DNA of 64,000 bases from Galbitalea soli. GTDB taxonomy: Bacteria > Actinomycetota > Actinomycetes > Actinomycetales > Microbacteriaceae. The position numbers and the translations under genes were made by a program. The DNA is taken from the NCBI RefSeq assembly GCF_010686725.1, contig NZ_JAAGWZ010000001.1, forward strand, positions 1,054,001 to 1,118,000, written 5' to 3'. Below, in pieces: positions 8,630-16,438 of this stretch; position 1 is the stretch's first letter; each line of letters opens with the position of its first letter. The notes beneath the pieces were generated by a model. That model was not told the DNA's origin, made no database searches, and saw only the letters and a program-made list of their open reading frames with translations.

Positions 8630-8878
8630 GTGGAACCCGCATCGAAGACCTTCGAGGCCGAGCTGGTCGAGCACCGCCCCGGCGGCGTGCTGCGGCTCGC
8701 GCCGCCCATCGCCCCGTTCGAGCTCGTGGTGCGGCGGCGAGCGGATGGCAGCGAACTCATCCGCACCCCCGCCGAGCTCGACGCTCCCGAACTCCTCCTC
8801 GACACGGTGCGCCGCGACCTCGATGAGATGACGGTCGACGAGTTCATCGCCGAGTGGAAGATGCCCGACAGCCTCTAG
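8630..8878 (+). CDS. small hypothetical protein
   Basis: An 82-residue soluble, acidic protein that I do not recognise. It has no membrane segment or known motif; the last 20 residues are rich in Asp and Glu and look helical. The GTG at 8630 is chosen because GATACT (8618-8623) lies six bases upstream, the leaderless pattern used across this window. The codon use (strong third-position GC) is that of a real gene. It ends just before the repeats that precede the exopolysaccharide genes. Confidence 0.6.
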   Translation: MEPASKTFEAELVEHRPGGVLRLAPPIAPFELVVRRRADGSELIRTPAELDAPELLLDTVRRDLDEMTVDEFIAEWKMPDSL

Positions 8879-8884
8879 GCTGGC

Positions 8885-8939
8885 GCCCCAGTTTTCGCCC
8901 CAGTTCGCGCCCCAGGGGCGCCCGGTGGATGCCCCAGTT
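8885..8939. repeat. four phased copies of GCCCCAG(TT)
   Basis: GCCCCAGTT occurs at 8885-8893, 8897-8905 and 8931-8939, and GCCCCAG at 8909-8915. Starts are spaced 12, 12 and 22 bases, close to whole helical turns. The array lies about 170 bases before the first exopolysaccharide gene and could be a regulator binding array. Confidence 0.55.
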
Positions 8940-9107
8940 GGGTGAATGCGCTCCGGCACGCTTGCCCGGCCTCCCGGTCTCAGCCCACCATGGGGCCATC
9001 GGAGCTCCCCCGGCTCCGAGGTCAGCGTCGACGAAGTACCCGAGCGATGCCGAACGCGTTTCCCGAGCGAGCGCGATCCCGCGGCATCCCGACCCCCGGA
9101 GCGCGAC
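8940..9107 (+). other. leader or intergenic stretch before the exopolysaccharide genes
   Basis: An open frame runs through here in phase with the glycosyltransferase (from an ATG at 8946), but its composition is not protein-like and the homologous region begins only later. No hairpin or clear promoter was found. Confidence 0.3.
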
Positions 9108-10703
9108 ATGACCACGACCGAACAGCCACGCGCAGCACTCACCGGGCCCGCCCGGCCGACCCCCTCGGGGGTGCACCCGCACCTGCCGACACCGCCGAGC
9201 GATGCCGAGAAGTACAGCTATTTCGGGGTGCAGCGCCGCTGGCCCTTCGTCTGGCTGTTCCTCGCCCAGCTGTTGCTCACCTCCTGCTTCGCCCTCGTCA
9301 TGGCGCACAACCCGGCCGCCTCACTCGGGCTCATCCTCCTCACCTTCCTCGTGCCGCCGATGGTCGTGAACCTGTGGCTGCGGCTGCGCCGCCGGCGCGT
9401 CGGCCTCGAGGACCACGTCGTGCGCATCGAGGACTGGCGTCGCGGCCGCACCTCGTTCCCCAGCGTCGACGTGTTCCTGCCGAGCTGCGGCGAGGATCCG
9501 GCCGTGCTCGACAACACCTTCCGCCACGTCAAAGCGCTCGACTGGCCGGGCAGCCTCACCATCCACGTGCTCGATGACGCGGATGATCCGGCCACCCGCG
9601 AGCTCGCCGCGAGGTGGGGGCTGCGCTACGTCGTGCGCCCGAACCGCGGCGAATGGAAGAAGGCCGGCAACCTCATCCACGCCTTCGAACACAGCCAGGG
9701 TGACTTCATCGCGGTCTTCGACGCGGACTTCGCGCCGCGGCCGGACTTCCTGTGGGAGACCGTGCCCTATATGGCGGAGTCGGAGACGGGCGTGGTGCAG
9801 ACCGCCCAGTACTTCGACGTGGACGGCCGGGTGAACGAGTTCGCGCGCTTCGCGGGATCGCTGCAGGAACTGTTCTTCCGGTGGATCCAGCCCGCCCGCG
9901 ACACCTACGAGGCGGCCATCTGCGCGGGAACCAACGTGGTCTATCGGCGCGCGGCGGTCGTCGCGGCGGGCGGCTTCGCGCGGGTGCCGCTGGGCGAGGA
10001 CGTCCACTCCGGCGTGAAGATCTGGGTCGCCAACTACCGCACCCGCTATCTGCCGCTCGTGCTCGCCAAAGGGCTCGCGCCCGACACCTGGGCGGCCCTG
10101 ACCAATCAGCAGTACCGCTGGTGCCGGAGCTCCATGCTGCTCATGGTCAGCACGTTCTTCCGGGAGGCGCCCTTCAGCCTGCAGCAGCGCATCTGCTTCT
10201 GGGCGGCCTTCCTCTACTACATGTCGTCGGCCGCCATGGTGCTGATCGCCGTGCTGCCCACGCTCGTGATCGTCTGGTTCTACCCCGGTGAGATCCGTCC
10301 CGCGCTGTACCTCCCGATGCTCCCCGCGATCGCGGCGACGCTGCTCGTGTTCCCTCTGCTCGCCCGCGGCTGGCGGCCGACGATCTTCCGGGTCTGCATG
10401 ATCAACACCTTCTGCCACGTGCAGGCCGTCTACGACGCCCTCCGCGACCGGGTGCAGGCGTGGGTGCCGACGGGAGCGGCCGGACTGGCGCCGGTGCGGA
10501 AGAAAGGGGATGTGCCGAGGCGGACCGCCCTCATCGCACGGGTCTGGTTCCTGACCACTCAGGCGCTGCTCTGGGCCGGCATCGTGCGGGACTGGTCGCT
10601 CGGCGTCGATCCGCTGCGGATGTGGCCGACCATCGCACTCGGCGCGGTGCAGTTCGCCATGCTCGCGCCGACCCTGCTCACCCTCAAGCCCGCGCACGAC
10701 TGA
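9108..10703 (+). CDS. cellulose-synthase-like processive glycosyltransferase (GT2)
   Basis: A 531-residue membrane glycosyltransferase likely to polymerise and extrude a beta-linked polysaccharide. Two N-terminal helices are followed by the catalytic domain: DD at 156-157, DAD at 205-207, the catalytic GED at 296-298 and QQYRW at 334-338, the full D,D,D,QxxRW set of processive GT2 enzymes. Four helices follow. There is no PilZ domain, so direct c-di-GMP control is not expected. The ATG at 9108 has GGAG seven bases upstream. It starts an operon-like run of four genes. Confidence 0.85.
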   Translation: MTTTEQPRAALTGPARPTPSGVHPHLPTPPSDAEKYSYFGVQRRWPFVWLFLAQLLLTSCFALVMAHNPAASLGLILLTFLVPPMVVNLWLRLRRRRVGLEDHVVRIEDWRRGRTSFPSVDVFLPSCGEDPAVLDNTFRHVKALDWPGSLTIHVLDDADDPATRELAARWGLRYVVRPNRGEWKKAGNLIHAFEHSQGDFIAVFDADFAPRPDFLWETVPYMAESETGVVQTAQYFDVDGRVNEFARFAGSLQELFFRWIQPARDTYEAAICAGTNVVYRRAAVVAAGGFARVPLGEDVHSGVKIWVANYRTRYLPLVLAKGLAPDTWAALTNQQYRWCRSSMLLMVSTFFREAPFSLQQRICFWAAFLYYMSSAAMVLIAVLPTLVIVWFYPGEIRPALYLPMLPAIAATLLVFPLLARGWRPTIFRVCMINTFCHVQAVYDALRDRVQAWVPTGAAGLAPVRKKGDVPRRTALIARVWFLTTQALLWAGIVRDWSLGVDPLRMWPTIALGAVQFAMLAPTLLTLKPAHD

Positions 10704-10721
10704 GCCAGGAGGGGAAACGCC

Positions 10722-12863
10722 ATGACGACCACCACCCTCTCACCGGCACGACCGGCCGCGCCCGCCCTCCCCGCGCGGGATCCGTCGCTCACCCCGCGCG
10801 GGGACCGCCGATTCCGGCCCGACATCCAGGGGCTGCGCGCGATCGCGGTGCTTCTCGTCGTGCTCTACCACGCCGGGGTGCCCGGAGTCCCCGGCGGCTA
10901 CGTGGGCGTCGACGTCTTCTTCGTGATCTCCGGATTCCTCATCACGCGGCAACTGCTGGAGGAGGCACTCGGATCGGGTCGCGTTCGCCTGGCGCGATTC
11001 TGGGCGCGCCGCATCCGTCGCCTGCTGCCCTCCGCGCTCCTCGTGGTCGCGGCCACCGTCGTCGCCGCACGCATCTGGGGTCCGCCACTTCAGGCGACCG
11101 CCACGGCGCGCGACGGGGTCGCGGCGGCCCTCTACTCTCTCAACTACCTCCTCGCCGGGGAGGGCGTCGACTACCAGCACGCGACCGCCGCTCCGTCACC
11201 GCTCCAGCACTTCTGGTCGCTCGCGGTGGAGGAGCAGTTCTACCTCGTCTGGCCCCTGCTCATCGCCATGGTCGCGCTCGTTACGCGCGGCCGGTTGCGG
11301 CCGGCGCGCCTTCCCCTGCTTCTCACGGTGATCGCCGCGGGGAGTGCGCTGAGCCTCCAGTCCTCCGTCGCCACCACTGCGGTGAACGCACCGCTCGCCT
11401 ACTTCGCGCTGCACACCCGCGCCTGGGAACTCGGCGTCGGCGCCCTCATCGCGGTCGGCGTGCCGCTGCTCGTGCGCCTTCCCGCGGCGCTCGCCGCCGC
11501 GCTCCCCTGGCTGGGACTCGTGGCGATCGTGGGATCGAGCGTCAGCTACACCGATGCGACTCCCTTCCCGGGGATCGCGGCGCTCGTCCCCGTGCTCGGA
11601 GCGGGCGCGGTCATCACGGGCGGGCTCGCGGAGCGACCGCGGGGCGTCGACGCGCTCATCGGCGGACGCGTGACGCGGTTCCTGGGGACGATGTCGTACG
11701 GCTGGTATCTGTGGCACTGGCCGGCGATCATCCTGGGGCCGGCCCTGTTCGGGATCGCCTTCGGCTGGCCCGAGAAACTCGAGCTGAGCGTGCTCGCCCT
11801 GTGGCTCGCCGTGCTCGGGCACCTCGTGATCGAGCGGCGCACCATGAACCGCCCGCTGCGCACTCGTCGCTGGATCGTCCGCGGCGGGGCTCTGTCGGCC
11901 CTCGTCGCCCTGCTCTGCGGGGGGCTCGCCGTTGCCTCCCCCAGCGTCGCGACCGGCGGAGGCACCGTCGCATCGCTCGACCTGCGCGCGGCGCAGAGCT
12001 CACTCGCGACACTGCTCTCGGTAGGTGAGCGCACGCGCGTGCTGCCCGCGAATCTCACCCCCTCGCTCGTGCGGGCCGCGCGCGACACCCCGCCCACCAC
12101 GGCCGACGGCTGCCACCTCGACTTCAGCCAGATCGACGAGCCCGCGTGCGTCTACGGAGACACGACGGCGCGGCGCACGATCGTGCTGTTCGGCGACTCG
12201 CACGCGGAGCAGTGGTTCGGCGCGGTCGATGCGCTGGGCATCCACGGGGGCTGGCGCGTGGTTGCGTGGACCAAGGCGGCCTGCCCGGTCGCGGCGGTCG
12301 TGCTGCGCAACCCCCAGCTCAAGCGCACGTACACCGAGTGCGGGCGGTGGCGGGAGCGGACCCTGCGCCGCATCGCCGAGCTCCACCCCGAGGTGGTGAT
12401 CGCGAGTCAGGCCGACACCCTCGCCGGACCGGGGTACGCGAACGCCGAGTGGGGTACGAAGACCGCGGAGACGTTGCACTCGCTGCAGCGCGCGGCCGGC
12501 AGCGTCGTCCTCCTCGGCGACACCCCGCACCCCCTCCAGGACGTGCCCGGCTGCCTCGCCGGGCACCCCACCGCCGCGACCGAGTGCGCGGTGCCGATCT
12601 ACTCCAAGACACCGTACGACTACCTCACCCCCCGACGAGCGGCGGTCGTTCACGCGAGCGCCGCGATCGGAGTGCCCGTCATCGACCCCACGCCGTGGTT
12701 CTGCACCTCAAGCGCCTGCCCGGCCGTCGTCGCGAACACGCTCGTCTACCGAGACGACAGCCACATGACCCAGCACTACAGCCGGGCTCTGGAACCCATG
12801 CTCAGCTCGGCGCTGGAGGGAATCCTTCCGGCCGCCACCCAGCCATCCGGGGAGAAGAAATGA
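10722..12863 (+). CDS. acyltransferase-3 family O-acyltransferase with C-terminal SGNH domain
   Basis: A 713-residue OafA/WecH-type protein. Residues about 30-400 form the acyltransferase-3 membrane domain with the catalytic histidine in VLYHAG (H50) and PGGYVGVDVFFVISGFLIT. After a linker, an SGNH hydrolase-like domain has FGDSH at 490-494 and the paired DDSH at 678-681. Such fusions O-acetylate cell-surface polysaccharides. A good ribosome binding site (AGGAGGGGA) precedes the ATG. Placed between two glycosyltransferases, it probably decorates their product. It overlaps the next gene by ATGA. Confidence 0.85.
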   Translation: MTTTTLSPARPAAPALPARDPSLTPRGDRRFRPDIQGLRAIAVLLVVLYHAGVPGVPGGYVGVDVFFVISGFLITRQLLEEALGSGRVRLARFWARRIRRLLPSALLVVAATVVAARIWGPPLQATATARDGVAAALYSLNYLLAGEGVDYQHATAAPSPLQHFWSLAVEEQFYLVWPLLIAMVALVTRGRLRPARLPLLLTVIAAGSALSLQSSVATTAVNAPLAYFALHTRAWELGVGALIAVGVPLLVRLPAALAAALPWLGLVAIVGSSVSYTDATPFPGIAALVPVLGAGAVITGGLAERPRGVDALIGGRVTRFLGTMSYGWYLWHWPAIILGPALFGIAFGWPEKLELSVLALWLAVLGHLVIERRTMNRPLRTRRWIVRGGALSALVALLCGGLAVASPSVATGGGTVASLDLRAAQSSLATLLSVGERTRVLPANLTPSLVRAARDTPPTTADGCHLDFSQIDEPACVYGDTTARRTIVLFGDSHAEQWFGAVDALGIHGGWRVVAWTKAACPVAAVVLRNPQLKRTYTECGRWRERTLRRIAELHPEVVIASQADTLAGPGYANAEWGTKTAETLHSLQRAAGSVVLLGDTPHPLQDVPGCLAGHPTAATECAVPIYSKTPYDYLTPRRAAVVHASAAIGVPVIDPTPWFCTSSACPAVVANTLVYRDDSHMTQHYSRALEPMLSSALEGILPAATQPSGEKK

Positions 12864-14500
12864 CCCGAGCGGAACGCGCCTGCTACCGCGTGCTCATGAC
12901 CCTCGGGGGCGCCACCGGGCTCGCGTTCTACGCGTGGTGGCTGCAGCCCGAGCACCTGCCGCACAACGCGAGCGGTCTCGGGCACCTGCTCGACGTCGGG
13001 ATCTTCGCGGTGCTGACCGCGGTGCTGAGCCACCGGGCGTTCATGGAGCTCTACACCTGGGTGGTCATCCGCCGGATCGAGCCGCGGCGCGCCGCACCCC
13101 GGCCCCAGGAGGGGCTTCGGGTGGCGTTCATCACCACCTTCGTGCCGGGCGCGGAAGGGCTCGACCTCCTGGCGCGCACCCTGCCGGGAATGCTCGCGGC
13201 CGATTATCCGCACGACACCTGGCTGCTCGACGAGGGCGGCGACGAGGATGCCCGAGCACTGTGCGAGGCGCTCGGCGTGCGGTACTTCAGCCGCCGCGGC
13301 ATCCGCGCCTACAACCTGGTCGCGGGCCCGTTCACCGCGAAGACGAAGGGCGGCAATCACAACGCCTGGTACGAGGAGGTGGGTCACGAGTACGACGTCG
13401 TCGCGCAGATCGACACGGACTTCGTGCCGCGACGCGACTTCCTCACCGCCACGCTCGGGTACTTCCGCGACCCCCGCATCGGCTGGATCGGGACGCCGCA
13501 GATCTACGGCAACACCGACTCGTTCATCGCGCGCGGGGCCGCGCAGCAGCAGTTCGGCTTCTACGGTCCGGTGATGCGGGGGCTGAGCGGACGGCGGACG
13601 GCCAACATGATCGGCGCGAATCACGTGGTGCGGGTCGCCGCGCTAGCCGACATCCGCTTCTACGCGGGCCACCTCACCGAAGACCTGCTCACGGGGATGC
13701 GGCTGCACGCCGCGGGCTGGCGCAGCGTCTACGTGCCGGAGCCGCTCGCCATCGGGGAGGGACCGGAGACGTGGCAGGCCTACTTCAGCCAGCAGATGCG
13801 CTGGGCATCCGGCTGCATGGATGTGCTGCGCTGGCACTCGCCCCGGCTCGTGCGCCGAATGCCCCGCGCGCAGGCGCTGCTCTCGCTCGCGCTGCAGCAG
13901 GGCTACTTCAGCGGCCTCGCGAGCGCACTCGGCATCGCCCTGCTCGCCGCCTACTTCTTCGGCGGAATCGAGATCTCGCGGGTGCCGCTGCTCGGGCTCA
14001 TCGAGTGGGGCGGACCCTTCCTCGCGATGCGCGTGCTGATCCTGCTCTGGATGCAGCGCTTCACGGTGCGGCCGACGCTCGAACGCGGACTCCACCTCGC
14101 CGGCCACGTGCTCTCACTCGCGGCCTGGCCCATCTACCTCCTCGCCTTCGTGGGCGTGGCCCGCAGCCGACCGCTCGCCTTCCGGGTGACGCCGAAGGGC
14201 GGCGTCTCCCAGCGCTCGGTCGGGCTGCTGCGGCTGTTCCGGCCCCACCTCGTGCTCGCGCTCGTGAGTCTCGCGTGCGTCGTCGCGGGCCTGCTGCGGC
14301 CCGAGCCCTCAGCGGTGCTCATGGCGTGGGCGATCATCAACACGGTGACCCTCGGCTCCTTCGTCGTGATGGCCACCCTCGCGACGATTCGACGGCGCGG
14401 GCGCGGGCGCGCACGCGGGCACGAGCATCCTCCCGCCCTGTCGCGGCCCGACTCCGGCGCGACCGCTCCCGGAATGCCGGTCTCGGCGACGGCGCCCTGA
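12860..14500 (+). CDS. second cellulose-synthase-like glycosyltransferase (GT2)
   Basis: A 546-residue membrane glycosyltransferase. Two N-terminal helices (about 11-29 and 40-58), then DEGGD at 124-128, DTD at 185-187, TED at 273-275 and QQMRW at 311-315, followed by about five helices. The set of catalytic residues is complete, so it too is probably processive. It is only distantly similar to the GT2 at 9108. The long open frame upstream is a shadow of the acyltransferase; the real ATG overlaps that gene's stop. The C-terminal 40 residues are basic and disordered. Confidence 0.82.
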   Translation: MTRAERACYRVLMTLGGATGLAFYAWWLQPEHLPHNASGLGHLLDVGIFAVLTAVLSHRAFMELYTWVVIRRIEPRRAAPRPQEGLRVAFITTFVPGAEGLDLLARTLPGMLAADYPHDTWLLDEGGDEDARALCEALGVRYFSRRGIRAYNLVAGPFTAKTKGGNHNAWYEEVGHEYDVVAQIDTDFVPRRDFLTATLGYFRDPRIGWIGTPQIYGNTDSFIARGAAQQQFGFYGPVMRGLSGRRTANMIGANHVVRVAALADIRFYAGHLTEDLLTGMRLHAAGWRSVYVPEPLAIGEGPETWQAYFSQQMRWASGCMDVLRWHSPRLVRRMPRAQALLSLALQQGYFSGLASALGIALLAAYFFGGIEISRVPLLGLIEWGGPFLAMRVLILLWMQRFTVRPTLERGLHLAGHVLSLAAWPIYLLAFVGVARSRPLAFRVTPKGGVSQRSVGLLRLFRPHLVLALVSLACVVAGLLRPEPSAVLMAWAIINTVTLGSFVVMATLATIRRRGRGRARGHEHPPALSRPDSGATAPGMPVSATAP

Positions 14501-15573
14501 TGCCGTCGGCGGGCCGAGGGGCATGGATCGCGCGCGCCGGGCGCCGGCTGCGGCGCGCTCCTCGGGTCGGAGCGATCCCGGCAGCGGGTCTCGTCGTCGT
14601 CGCCATCGCCGCCGCCGCTCTCCTCGGCGGAGCGCTCATCCGGGGCGTCCCGCCGCCCACGGGTCCCGCGGCTCCGCATCCCGCGCTCGCGCGCGCGCCG
14701 CTGGGAGCGACCGCGCGATGGGGCGCGACCTTCGACCCCGATGCTCCCCTCGCCACTGCGATCACCGAGGCCGAGTCCGCCGTTCATCGGCACATCGACA
14801 TCGTGGGTCGATTCATCTCCTGGACCTGGCCGACTCCCGTGCAGAAGTCGGTGATCGATCGACTGCGGGCGATCAGCTCACCGACCCGCACGGTGATGAT
14901 CACCTGGCAGCCGGGCGAACACGCGGGTGTCGGCCCGGGAACGACGCCCGGCACGGGGCTCCTTCAGCGCATCGCGGCCGGGCGCGAGGACGCGGCCGCC
15001 ATCGGGTTCCTGCGCCAGCTCGCCGACTTCCGCGGGCCGGTGGTGATCCGCTTCGCACACGAGATGAACGGGTCGTGGTACCCGTGGTCGGGCGACCCGG
15101 CGCACTACGTGGCCGCCTGGTCGCGCATCCACGGCCTCGTCGCCCGCTTCGCGCCGGCCGCACGCATGGCCTGGAGCGTCAACAACGTGGATCAGCCCGC
15201 GGCGAACCGGTTCGAGCGCTACTGGCCGGGGGCCGCTCAGGTCGACATGATCGGGCTGGACGGCTACAACTGTCTCGCCGGCTGGCAGAGCCCCGCCCAG
15301 GTGTTCGCGCGCGCCTACGCGCGCCTCCTGGCTCTCGCCCCGACCACTCCCCTGTGGATCACGGAGACCGCGAGTTGCGAGTCCTCGCCCGCGGTGCCGG
15401 GATCGGCGGATTCCTCCAAGGCGGCGTGGATCACGGGCCTGCTCGGCAGTCGCGAGCTGCCGCGAGTGACCGCGGTGGTGTGGTTCGACCGCGACAAGGA
15501 GTACGACTGGCGGATCTCCTCGACCCCCGCTGCCGCCGCCGCCCTCCGACGGGCGCTCGCCGTTCAGCCGTAG
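14500..15573 (+). CDS. GH26-like glycoside hydrolase, membrane-anchored
   Basis: A 357-residue protein with an N-terminal signal anchor (about residues 25-48) after a basic stretch. The family GH26 acid/base region is IRFAHEMNGSWYPW at 183-196, with E188, and the likely nucleophile is E289 in WITETAS. GH26 enzymes cleave beta-mannans or mixed-linkage beta-glucans. Its start overlaps the preceding stop (TGATG), so it belongs to the exopolysaccharide operon and may trim or release the polymer. Its 3' end overlaps the converging GH16 gene by ten bases. Confidence 0.8.
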   Translation: MPSAGRGAWIARAGRRLRRAPRVGAIPAAGLVVVAIAAAALLGGALIRGVPPPTGPAAPHPALARAPLGATARWGATFDPDAPLATAITEAESAVHRHIDIVGRFISWTWPTPVQKSVIDRLRAISSPTRTVMITWQPGEHAGVGPGTTPGTGLLQRIAAGREDAAAIGFLRQLADFRGPVVIRFAHEMNGSWYPWSGDPAHYVAAWSRIHGLVARFAPAARMAWSVNNVDQPAANRFERYWPGAAQVDMIGLDGYNCLAGWQSPAQVFARAYARLLALAPTTPLWITETASCESSPAVPGSADSSKAAWITGLLGSRELPRVTAVVWFDRDKEYDWRISSTPAAAAALRRALAVQP

Positions 15574-16427
15574 ACGCGCACGTAGTCGACGACGAAGCGC
15601 TGGGGCGTTCGGGTGGCCGGCGAGACGGGCCCGGGGAAGTCGCCGCCGATCGCGAGGTCGAGGATGAGGAAGACGCGATGGCTGAACACCCAGCGGCCAC
15701 CGGCACCGACCACCTCGGCGCGGGTCACCGTACCGTAGCGACGGCCGTCGATCGAGAAGCTGACCGAGCCAGGAGACCAGCTCGCGGCGTACACGTGGAA
15801 TCCACCGGAGAGTGGTGCCGCGGAATCGTGCGTGACCCCGTGCTGATAGGCGGAGCCGTCTGCCGCGGGTCCGTGCAGAGTGCCGAACACGGTCCGCGGC
15901 CGGTTGCCGCCGACCTCCATCACGTCGATCTCGCCGGCCGCCGGCCAGTCGACCCGGCGCAGGTCATCCCCGAGCGCCCAGAAAGCGGGCCACACGCCGG
16001 GGGTGGTGGGCACCTGCGCGCGCACCTCGAGCCGACCGTAGCCGGCGGTGACCCGGCCCTCCGTGGTGAGCCGCGCCGAGGTGTAGTCGTTCCTCGATCC
16101 GTCGGAGCACACGTGACCGGGCTGGTGCAGGGCCGTGATCACCAGATGACCCGCGCCGTCCGTCGCCGCATTGCCCGGCACCCGGGTGTAGCACTCGAGC
16201 TCGTGATTGCCCCAGCCGGCGCCCCCCGTCTCGGCGACCCAGCTCGCCCGGTCGGGCGGTGCGCCCGCGGCACCCGAGAAGTCGTCGCTCCACAGCAGGT
16301 GCAGCGGCGCGGGCGCGGGCAAGGGAGGGGCGGGGTGACGAGGTGCGCCCGCGCAGCCGGACAGCACGAGCACGAGCACGAGCACGAGGCCCAGCAGGGC
16401 GAGAAGTCGGGTGCCCGGCGCGCGCAC
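15564..16427 (-). CDS. GH16 beta-glucanase lipoprotein
   Basis: A 287-residue lipoprotein: hydrophobic signal followed by the lipobox LSGC (C25). The GH16 catalytic motif EIDVME at 166-171 is intact, with the flanking WPAAGE and strand pattern of laminarinases, lichenases and ExoK-type enzymes. It should hydrolyse beta-1,3 or beta-1,3/1,4 glucan outside the membrane. The GTG start has GGGAG upstream and lies only 11 bases after the mfd stop, so it may be transcribed with mfd, although by function it fits the converging exopolysaccharide genes. Confidence 0.85.
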   Translation of the reverse strand: MRAPGTRLLALLGLVLVLVLVLSGCAGAPRHPAPPLPAPAPLHLLWSDDFSGAAGAPPDRASWVAETGGAGWGNHELECYTRVPGNAATDGAGHLVITALHQPGHVCSDGSRNDYTSARLTTEGRVTAGYGRLEVRAQVPTTPGVWPAFWALGDDLRRVDWPAAGEIDVMEVGGNRPRTVFGTLHGPAADGSAYQHGVTHDSAAPLSGGFHVYAASWSPGSVSFSIDGRRYGTVTRAEVVGAGGRWVFSHRVFLILDLAIGGDFPGPVSPATRTPQRFVVDYVRVYG

Positions 16428-16438
16428 GGCGGCTCCCG

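Noticed and set aside
12146-12859. Extended N-terminus of the second GT2
   Set aside because: It lies fully inside the acyltransferase gene in another frame; the ATG at 12860 has a 4-base overlap and begins the membrane domain.
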